Of a DNA stretch of 64,000 bases, positions 56,171 through 64,000 are shown piece after piece. The stretch's first letter is position 1, and every line of letters begins with the position of its first letter. Made by a program: the position numbers and the translations under genes. The notes beneath the pieces were generated by a model. The model was not told where the DNA came from and did no database searches. It saw nothing but the letters and a program-made list of their open reading frames with translations. The DNA is from Apostichopus japonicus (Eukaryota; Echinodermata; Holothuroidea; Aspidochirotida; Stichopodidae), in NCBI RefSeq assembly GCF_037975245.1, contig NC_092576.1, positions 29,490,611 through 29,554,610 on the forward strand. Reading direction: 5' to 3'.

Positions 56171-57020
56171 GATGTATCTGATTCTGAAGTAACTGCAGCT
56201 TTGGCAACTCCTGAAAGTTTGTGTAAAGTGCAATGATATAATCAAGGGAACATATGTGGTAGGAGATAACGTGGTAATGGACTGTAAGTCTAATGATTTT
56301 GCAGTAGCTCTGCTGCAACTTCTTGCGGCATACTACGTTCTAGATTTAGACTACCCCCGTATTTTCTCCCAAGTGCTTGGGATATTTCAAACTTATTTTG
56401 TGAAAACAGTACCTTATGACGGGCTAAAAAGCAAGAAGTATTTGTTTTTCTCACAAAAACTAAAAATGGCACTTAAACAATAAGTTTTCATCTTGGTTGT
56501 TTCTATGTAGTGTCAAATTGTAGAGGTAGGTAGGTTGGATTGTGTATGATAGAAAAATTCATAATACAAATTGGGGAAAAAATCATATTGATATCATACG
56601 TTGTTCAAGGGGAAGCACCAAGAGAATGGCCTGCATAAAGCGGGTCAAAGGTCAAATGTGCCATCACAGTGACAAATTCAATCAAAGTTTTTATGTAATC
56701 TATTAAGATATATTGTCCAATTGTCATTGATTTGTCACTATGACATCACATGATTGAAAAGAAATTACTGTACTAGTATCTTTTGAATACATTTTTTTTT
56801 AATCTTTAAAAAATCATCTCTCTTAAACGGAACATTGTATCAAAGTGGTTATTTGACCTCTACCATATTAAAATTTTCCAAAATCCATGGGACTATGCCT
56901 GTCAGTAATTGAAAAGCATCCTGAGAATTAGGTCTGCAACAATAATTTCTATATCACAAATTATTAATACTTCGGCATTTAGGAGTACTATTTAAGGAAA
57001 TTTATTCTTGAGGTCAATTC

Positions 57021-57246
57021 GTCAGGTAGCCTATTGGTTAAAGCCGCAGACTGTGCACCACAGTGTTTCACATGTGCGTGGGTTCGAGTCCCGCCTGACG
57101 TCGTGGGTTTTCTGCGGGTACTCCGGTTTCCTTCCACTTCATCCGTCTCATTTATGTGTATCATATCGTGTCATTGTCTAAATGTTCGTCTCATCTCTAT
57201 ATAACCTTAGACGTTAAATAAAGGGAGGTAAAATAACAACAACAAC
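57021..57246 (+). mobile_element. tRNA-derived SINE, copy 2
   Basis: The A-box-like TAGCCTATTGG (57027-57037) and a perfect B box GGTTCGAGTCC (57081-57091) lie in a tRNA-like head. A body with CGCCTGACGTCGTGGG, GGTTTCCTTCCACTTCATCC and TCATATCGTGTCATTGTCTA, and an AACAACAACAAC tail, follows. It matches the 48.3-kb copy throughout. Confidence 0.9.
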
Positions 57247-57780
57247 ATCTTACAGAAATGCCATTGTACATTAGCATTTAAGACACGACGTTTAGCATAT
57301 TTCTACCTGCATTCCAGGGGCAGTACTTAACTTTAAATTGTATAACAAACTCAAGTTGTGTGTAATCAAGTTTCAGGATAATCGTCATGTTGTGACAGCT
57401 TGGCAAACATTTTAACTGAATCTTGATTCTCAACCAAAACAGGCCTTATTTTGTTTGCCAGTACTTTCCGGTACCTATTTGCCAATTGTCGTCTGTGTAA
57501 AAATTTATCTACAAAATATTTAGTAGTCTCCGAAGCACATGAAGTTGTATATAGCAAACTTTGTTTAAATGTAAACATTTAAGGGAACTAGATTCTGAGT
57601 GTCAACCTTGCTTTATCTTAATGATGCTATGCAATTCAGTATTAACATTTTCTATCACAAAAGCAGACGGTCTGATCTCTTATTTATGTTTGAAGAAAGA
57701 CTGAAGTATATTTTTTCAACTGAAATCTTGAATTCACTAAAAACCTTGATGTGATGGTGCTAACGCAATTCTGCTTTCTT
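57247..57780. other. Non-coding
   Basis: No gene seen. A reverse-strand open frame at 57366-57578 (MFTFKQSLLYTTSC...) has no recognisable domain. Confidence 0.45.
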
Positions 57781-58605
57781 AGAGTTTTCAGAGGTTCAAT
57801 ATCTTATTCTATTTTATTCATATTCTAACTCGAACAGAGTTGCTCACTTATTTAGTTGCAATGAGTAGGTATTTTCTTATTCAGCTGAAGCCCAAGGACA
57901 ATTTCAGTACATAGGAGTCAACCTATTGTTACAGTTGTATGCAATAGTTTTGTAACAGTGTAAAATTGTTTTCTTGTCTCTAAATTACTACAACTAACTC
58001 TTTAGAGGGTTTTCAGAGATTCAATATTTTATTATTTTATTCTATTTATATTTAAACTTTTGTATTTATCTGCAAAGAACGAGCCCGAATTTTCTTATTC
58101 ATCTGAAGCCCATGGTAACTTCTGTACATAAGAGTCAACTTACAGATGCATGTGATAGTTAATGATATAGTGTAAAATTGTTTTCTTGCCCCTAAATTAT
58201 TAAAACTGCTGGTGCTATGCAACCCTGCCTTCAGAGAGTTTTCAGAGATTGAATATTTTATTATTTTATTCATATTTTAACTTGAACACTGCTGCTCATT
58301 TATACATCTGCATAGTATGAGTCAGTATTTTCTTTTTCAGCTGACGTTCAAGATAACTTCTATACATAAGAGTTGACCTACAGATGTAGGCGATAGTTAA
58401 TTAAATAGTGTAAAAAAAAAATTCTTGCCCCTTGATTATTAAAACTGATGGTGCTATGCAACTCTGCCTTCATGTATTCATAAATTTATTATTTTATTCA
58501 TGTTCTATAGTTTGAACTTCACATTGCTCATTTATTTATCTGCAAGAATGAGCAAAAATTTTCTGATTCAGCTGAAGCCTAAAGACAACTTCAGTTGATA
58601 TATTT
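57781..58605. repeat. Tandem array, unit about 222-236 bp, four copies
   Basis: Units start with GAGTTTTCAGAGGTTCAATA-like sequence at about 57782, 58003, 58233 and (more diverged) 58469. Each continues through TTATTTTATTCATATT, TTATTTATCTGCA, TTCTTATTCAGCTGAAGCCC, a CATAAGAGTxxAC block and TGTAAAATTGTTTTCTTGCC. The last unit is truncated. Confidence 0.85.
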
Positions 58606-58619
58606 TAGAATTAGTCTTC

Positions 58620-59495
58620 TTGCCTTGTTACCATTTTACCATTGTTTGTGTTAATTGAAACATTTATTCCAACGTGTATTACATAATCAATCAGAACTGT
58701 AAATAAAGAGGTAAAAACAGGTTGTTTAAGGCACGTTGATACTGACTCAACATGATTGTCATAAAATTGATAATGAAATAAAAATGCAATTTTCACTGCC
58801 GTGATTTTTGAACGCAAAGAATGGCTTCGGTTTTAAAGGAATAGTACCATGGATTTTTGCCAAATTTATATGATAAAGGACAATTTTAGAAACAAAATAC
58901 TTTGATACCATTATCTGTGTTCTTAAAAGACACTAGTACATTACTTTTTATTCAATCCCGTGATGTTATAGTCAAAAATTAATGACAATTCTTGACGTAG
59001 GACTTTGAATATTAATTACCTTTTATTTCAAGATTTCAACCTTTTTTTATTCAAAAATGTATTATATAGGCAGGGTAAAAAGTACAGTTTATATGAGTAT
59101 GTGTTGCTCATGTATTATAATGTTTTTTCTTATCATATAAAACGTTCAAAAATCCATGGAACAATAACAGTCAAATTTTTGTTTGATTTTTCCTCTCTTT
59201 TGTAATGTCTTATAGAGGGAGAACATTTAACATATGTTCTATTTTCAAGGTAACAAAAATGATTGTTTTGGGAAATTCAGCAAGGGCCTGTTTATCCCTT
59301 CACTTGTACATAATATTTTACAGCACAATTATGTCTCTCTTTTGATGGAATCGAGGCTTACATACTAGAATTTGTTAATTTCATGGTATTTGTTTTCATT
59401 GTTTATGTAGTGTAGGCACTTCTAATTTGACACCTTTCATGAATACAAGAAACAGTCGTAATCAAGTTTTAATAAAGTGTCTCAAGGCTGGTACA
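58620..59495. other. Non-coding
   Basis: AT-rich, no gene or repeat recognised between the tandem array and the AGTGTTTA cluster. Confidence 0.45.
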
Positions 59496-59730
59496 GAATA
59501 TAAACGTGTCATTGTGTTTTCTTTTAAACACTTTTAAGTGTTTAGGTTTACAATAAACGCTAAGAAGTGTTCCAGATCTGTTACAAAAAAGTGTTTAGTT
59601 ATAAACGTGTATAAGTGTTTAGAAGTGTTTATGAATAAACGCCTAAATGCGTTCCAGATCTGTTACAAAAAAGTGTTTAGTTAAGCGTTCAAATCTAAAC
59701 ACTCTTTATTTACAGTTTACAGTATATTTT
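59496..59730. repeat. Right motif cluster of a proposed large transposon
   Basis: Dense AGTGTTTA/TAAACACT and TAAACGC/GCGTTxA words, at least nine in about 200 bp. They include a palindrome TTTTAAACACTTTTAAGTGT at about 59522-59541 and a 33-bp exact direct repeat starting GTTCCAGATCTGTTAC at 59569-59601 and 59651-59683. The cluster ends with TTTACAGTTTACAGTA (59709-59724), whose reverse complement, TACTGTAAAC, resembles the left end CACTGTAAAA at 43015. Confidence 0.65.
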
Positions 59731-60439
59731 ACAAAACTGTAACAAATATCACACTTTGTAAACAAAGAAACTTCACGATGAAGCCATGTCAACTAGAAAC
59801 CACCATAAACTTAAAGAATATTTCCTATAGGCTATGAATCACTAAACTTTCTACTTTTCAAAAAGGAGTGGCTAAAATTAACTGGCACAATAGGTCAATG
59901 CGTATGCTACAATGTATTTTCTATGCTATGAAAACCTCTTTTCTGCCGCAACTTTGTGTCTGAGATAAAAGCAATGATAATGACTTGAGTTTTGAAGCAA
60001 AACCACTACTAGCAAAGATGGCTGGATATAATGTACAAAGCAAAATTTCCAATGGGCTTTGGTGTTGAATACTGTATGTGGCACTTTGCAAGCTTCACCA
60101 GTGGTACAAGGGAAATTATTTACAAAGCCCAACATTAAGTGTTTTAGGATGTGCATACTCCCAATGAAATTTGTTAGCAGGAATATAATCTAGTGCAAAA
60201 GCATAAGCATGTTGAAGGGACAAAATCTTGTATTTAGCAACAAAATAAAGTATTCAACAAGCCTGGTTTAGAAATTTATGCAATTTTCTTTTCAAATAGT
60301 GGTAATTGTTTCTGTAGGGCTTTCAGATTTACTGCAGTTTGCATTGACCTAGGCTATCGTACATTCCTGTGCTTAGGTATGAAATATTGAATATTAATAT
60401 GCAAGAAAGGGGTCATTTTGCAATGTAATGCAAACATAT
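59731..60439. other. Non-coding, 3' flank of integrase-like gene
   Basis: No coding block recognised. A reverse-strand open frame at 59926-60156 lacks a known domain. Confidence 0.4.
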
Positions 60440-62775
60440 TCATTTGACTAGTAGTACAAGAAAGTCTATGGATGTGTCTTGATGTGTTGCATTCTCCCAC
60501 ATATCCACAACTGCTGTCGATAAAGAACCCTGAACCGCTAGTGATCTCATAACAAACATTTGCAGAGGTGATGAAGAGTATTCTGTTCGCATTTATGGTG
60601 GTTCAATTGAAGAACCAACTTTTTCAATGCATGATTAATAGACGGTAAAAAAAACATAGAGAGGGGCAAATAATTGTTCTTCGCCGTTAGGGTTAAGGTG
60701 TATGTCTTCAAGCTTTGTGAAAAGGTCATAATATACACTGATGCAACCATTCCACATTTCCAACCAGTTCAACACGCTGATTGTGCACGCTCCTCCCTCT
60801 AATGGCACTGCCTTTACCATGGTATTCCTCCATAAATTGGCAAACAGCTGAATTTTCACCTCCGTTGTGACACCTTATACGTGATGGTGTCCCAAACTGT
60901 TTTGGGGCTTCTTTAAACAGCTCAAATACAGTTGAAGCTCTGTTGTCAGTGCTTGTTTTAATAAAGGTTATTAATCTTGAAAACCCATCAACACCAGCAT
61001 GCACAACAATCCGCCATCTGCAAATAAAATATGACAACATCTTGCATCATTCACTCTGTAATAATTTTTTATATATCGGCTAACAGTAATCAAGACGATA
61101 CATAGTAATTATGTTTTCATTAGTTCACCTCTATTGACAACAACATAACCTTTCACATGCAAAAGCCTACATGTGAGTTTTAATACGAGGGGTAGCTTGT
61201 ACCTGTTTCCACCAAAAATGTAATGTGTAAGTCAGTATTATGTTCAGTAACGTGTGCTTCACGTGCAGTACACTTCCCTCAAGTGACTATTAAAGGTAAA
61301 TGTTTAATGGTTACTGTACAAACCTTATTAATTCATGGTTGCCATCCAAATGCCAAAGTGAGTCTGGGCAATGAACTTTGTTTCAACACACGTCTACAAC
61401 GGCATGCAACGCCAGCAGGGTGTACCCCTGCGGACACTCTCTCACTCTTTCTCTTTGTGCCACAGTATTGGCACCAATTCTGTGGTTCCCAGCAAGGAGT
61501 GTCTGCACAGTTTCATCCAAGCTTTCGGTGCTCATGTCACTGTAATCTTCTGTGTCAAGATTCAAGTCTTTGTAAGGATAATATCATGCATTACTATATT
61601 GATTGCTTATCATGTAATGGCACTCTATAATTATATGCAGCATGGTCATGCATGACAAACACAATTTGGACATGCAGTTTTCAACAGAGTAAATTCCTTG
61701 CCTTGTCCTGGCTTTTCAAGGTTCTACTAAGCAGTCTATCAGACTCTTCCTTACGACAATTTAAGGCATATATCTGAACACAGCATACATACCCTAATTG
61801 TAGGCACGGTGCCGATCAAAACTATTGAGAGTCTTAAGGAAGAATCTCAAATATTGTAGTTGGAACTTTTAATGTATGCAAAATGAATAACCTGAACTCG
61901 CATGTACACTGTGAACGACAAATGCATGCAAGTAATGTACGGTTTTGTGGATACATTCAACATAACACACTTGTATGCACAATAATTCTTCGAAGGTCAT
62001 CTTTGCTTCAGTGTCTAGAGAGGCATTGAAATTCACAACAAATGCTGGCTCATTAGTAAAACATGAACACTGGAGTGTCAACCATCATTCACATATAACA
62101 AAGTACGCTCACATTTTATGCGCCCACCCCCTCCGCCGCTGTAAATAGATGTCTGGCAAGTACCACATTACTGTATAAAATCAAGTCTGCATACCTGTAT
62201 ACAGTATGATGCAATGAGCTTGATGATGAAAAGTGAAGTGAAAAAATATTTGACCCCTGGAACCTTACAATTAAAAGCAGTGATTGTTGAACTTTGTAAG
62301 AGCCAGGGCCAAATAGAGCTGCAGGGCTGAGGTTAAAGGCCACTGGCTATTCATAAGGCCATCGAAGGAGTCACATGCCAAGCAGTCTAGACATCAATAT
62401 GGAGCCAGTTAAGAGGAGTAAAGTGGATGGGAAGGAATCAGTGGCTCCAAGAAACAATTAAAATACAAGTCAACGATTTTAGTTGTTTATCCCAAGTCTG
62501 TTATGTTTTTTTCCCTACTTTTTTGGTTTTCTTCAAATGTAAATTCAGTTTCCGCACACTGACAGGGCCACGGTTGACAATCACTGGTTAGAGCACGATT
62601 TGAGAAAATCCGACAAAACCAACTGAAGTATGTACAATATAGACTTACTTGAAACGCCTTGATACTGTTTTTGAGGAAACATGTAGTGTGTTATGTTAAA
62701 CTTTGGAGAGCCTCTCTGCCTGCTGGAGACACGAGTACTGGCAAAAGTTTCGGTTACATCTGTAGTTGACAGCCT
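60440..62775 (-). pseudogene. Integrase-core (Ginger-like) multicopy gene
   Basis: Three reverse-strand exons are visible. Exon at 62775-62652: acceptor TCTTCAG, then SSRQRGSPKFNITHYMFP, donor GTAAGT. Exon at about 61570-61325: LDETVQTLLAGNHRIGAN and, after shifts, LWHLDGNHELIR with donor GTTTGT. Exon from 61023: WRIVVHAGVDGFSRLITFIK, then RIRCHNGGENSAVCQFMEEY, SVHNQRVELVGNVEWL and a frame-broken C-terminus (DLFTKLEDIHLNPNGEEQ, then RINHALKKLVLQLNHHKCE) to about 60440. Block order fits the retroviral-type integrase-core domain of a widespread invertebrate family. The second catalytic Asp (usually RxDxGGEN) is His here. Function lost in this copy. Confidence 0.65.
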
Positions 62776-63480
62776 GAAGATGCAAAAGAAATGATACAAA
62801 AGAATATAGTTAGTTAAACAGCATTGCAGCCACCTGACGGTGCGATGACATAATGTAGGAAGAATCCAAAGGTTTCATTATAAAAAGGTACTTCATGTAC
62901 CCTTCGAAAAAAAATTAAATTATATTTTCTCCTGTTTGTAATAAAACAACATATTATACGCACAGACTGCAGTACAGCATCTTTACCTCTCCAATATTGG
63001 TCGGTTTTCCAAGTATGACCCTTTCTCATGATATACATGTTGGCTAACCCTATACTATAGTCTATCTAGTATAGGCCCTAAGTAACTGGTGACGATTGGT
63101 ATTTTAAAACCAGCGCCGTGGTTCATTTCTAACAAAAGCAGCGATTGGCTGTTGAAGAATTGTTGTCGGATGTGGGTAATTTGTTGTCGGATGTGGCTGG
63201 AATTGTTGTCGCAAGTGAATATATGCAGACATATATTCCTGCTCTCTCATTGGTGAAATATTTGCCAGAATAAAACCGATTTTATGAGGGCATAAAATCG
63301 ATTTTATGTACACATATAAAAATGCCTCCTGATTGGCTCAGAAGTAATGTCTGCATAAAATTTATGTCGGCATAAATTCCCGAAGTTTGTCCACTGTGGC
63401 CAACCATAATCGTTTTCATGATAACATGTTTGTAAGAAAATAATAAAACCTTATACATATATATATATATATGAAATATT
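62776..63480. other. Non-coding with short repeats
   Basis: Contains a GTTGTCGGATGTGG minisatellite (63157-63218) and, at 63273-63310, an inverted pair around GCATAAAATCGATTTTATG. An (AT)n tract lies at about 63456-63471. No gene seen. Confidence 0.5.
63157..63218. repeat. About 22-24-bp minisatellite, three copies
   Basis: Three units built on AATTGTTGTCGGATGTGG, the last degenerate (GTTGTCGCAAGTG). Confidence 0.75.
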
Positions 63481-63945
63481 AGTTGAGACTAGTGGAAGCC
63501 GTTCGAGGATGACTTGCTCCGAATGATCGAGACCGTTCAATTAAAAAGTCAAACAAGTAATTCAGAAAAGACGTCAGCAGGATTAAGCAATCTACCAAAC
63601 TGCTCATACCGGCCGACAAACCCAGAAACATATACGAGACGGACAACCAACTACACGATAAACTCCTCGGGCAACACATCACAAAGAATTACCAGACGAC
63701 CACCATGGCATCTGTCAACCGAATCAACGCTGAAGCTAAAACCATAGCCGAGAAACTAGAGATCGACAAGCGCATGGAATCGATGGCCACCAAGCAAGCC
63801 TTCATCGCCCTGAAAGACAACTTCGAGAACAACCTCCCATGCAGGCTCATCAACCCGGCAAAGAGCGAAACAGGACTCATAAGCAAGGTCATCCTAGATG
63901 TGAGGGAAGGTGGCGAAATCCATATTAATGAACTCTCCCCTTAGC
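63481..63945 (+). pseudogene. Fragment upstream of a reverse transcriptase (Penelope-like?)
   Basis: Translation across two frames gives DNQLHDKLLGQHITKNYQT, IAEKLEIDKRMESMATKQAF, IALKDNFENNLPCRLINPAK and SETGLISKVILDV, ending in a TAG at 63943-63945. The segment CRLINPAKSE...SK.ILD is conserved just before the palm of reverse transcriptases in a large group of invertebrate retroelements that I believe are Penelope-like. The RT palm is not reached before the stop, and the window ends shortly after. Group assignment is tentative. Confidence 0.5.
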
Positions 63946-64000
63946 AACTAGTTTGATCTGTGACCCGACAATTTGCCTGTATCTACGCGCGTAGCACAGT

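Larger units (their letters stand above)
47562..56483 (+). pseudogene. CIDE-N plus SAMD3-like spliced gene, frame-broken
   Basis: Exon 1 (about 47562-47646, donor GTAAGG) reads PVFKLWNVHRTQKKCVIAN. Exon 2 (49642-50021) continues KLGFQGDNFAAVLEED, then after a one-base shift near 49698 LEFAGSTMILLQEGEKW, together a CIDE-N (CAD) domain. A Pro/Ser-rich linker follows. Exon 3 (50624-50841) reads SLPVFSSLVEQHLKAG and CAHYCMDTGQ. Exon 4 (51819-52182) reads IRHMRWRENKK and, after another shift near 52065, KETFQNRRQWIRNLPDATI and VDKFPCLQDG. Exon 5 starts at 52911 (LRYEFRLLLGLDHFSGLKKS), with no clear end. A further exon spans 54985-55086 (MLKVIQFIETETAFERG), and the last 56171-56483 (third shift, then AAYYVLDLDYP). 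Splice phases between exons 2/3/4 and into the last exon agree. The C-terminal part resembles SAMD3-like multicopy proteins. CIDE-N domains mediate homotypic assembly in apoptotic nuclease and lipid-droplet proteins; the role here is unknown. Confidence 0.6.

Noticed and set aside
57021-57100. Genuine tRNA gene
   Set aside because: The B box is good, but the sequence does not close into an acceptor stem and continues into a SINE body with an (AAC)n tail; a second diverged copy exists at 48.25 kb.
63456-63471. Regulatory TATA cluster
   Set aside because: Simple (AT)n microsatellite without other promoter signals.
1-64000. Bacterial or phage content, CRISPR arrays, operons
   Set aside because: No regularly spaced repeat-spacer arrays, no ribosome-binding patterns, and coding blocks are intron-split eukaryotic families.

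Overview
The window reads as nuclear DNA of a marine invertebrate deuterostome, most likely an echinoderm. It is AT-rich, has GT-AG introns and long non-coding stretches, is dotted with short GGCCTA-type words, and is packed with decayed transposable elements. Nothing bacterial is present (no operons, ribosome-binding sites or CRISPR arrays). The species call is an inference from composition and repeat content. Almost every recognisable coding stretch belongs to a multicopy or transposon-derived family and carries stops or frameshifts. Single-base shifts also break the most gene-like locus, so sequencing error cannot be excluded as part of the cause. Family names here are from memory of conserved motifs; no database was searched.

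Layout. 0-7.2 kb: non-coding DNA, a decayed QTS-type multicopy gene, a reverse-strand P2X7-ballast-like gene and copy 1 of a large DUF6589/CXC-like family. 7.2-10.7 kb: a Ty3/gypsy remnant (gag, protease, RT, RNase H) hit by a reverse-strand LINE and carrying a fold-back inversion at its YLDD motif. 11.4-14.35 kb: a nearly full-length CR1/L2-type LINE. 14.7-21.7 kb: a C2H2 'MH-LLEG' family fragment (gene A), a KDZ-type transposase tail, two SUMO-interacting motifs, a Ulp1-like protease split by a 1.85-kb LINE with a 27-bp target duplication, a PHD-like finger, a SprT-like zincin fragment and a SAMD3-like C-terminal exon.

22.9-27.0 kb: an ISL2EU-like pair of convergent genes (THAP-DDE transposase; SAP-SWIM-YqaJ-PHD protein) with a hairpin MITE between them. 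27.7-28.4 kb: a TIR element. 29.4-35.1 kb: minisatellites and copy 2 of the DUF6589/CXC family, interrupted by a short LINE with an 18-bp duplication. 36.8-39.3 kb: another LINE tail and dispersed or tandem repeats. 39.6-41.1 kb: a HECT-like E3 ligase remnant interrupted by a U2-snRNA-headed SINE.

43.0-59.7 kb is the most interesting block. Clusters of AGTGTTTA/TAAACACT and CGTTTA motifs lie at both ends, with ACTGTAAA at or near the outermost edges. They bracket a C2H2 'MH-LLEG' gene (gene B) and a spliced CIDE-N plus SAMD3-like gene, both on the + strand. The same two gene types, in the same order and orientation, recur at 14.7-21.7 kb. I propose that they are the transposase and accessory gene of a very large CACTA/EnSpm-like DNA transposon. 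The window ends with a reverse-strand integrase-core gene remnant (60.4-62.8 kb) and a reverse-transcriptase-associated fragment (63.5-63.9 kb).
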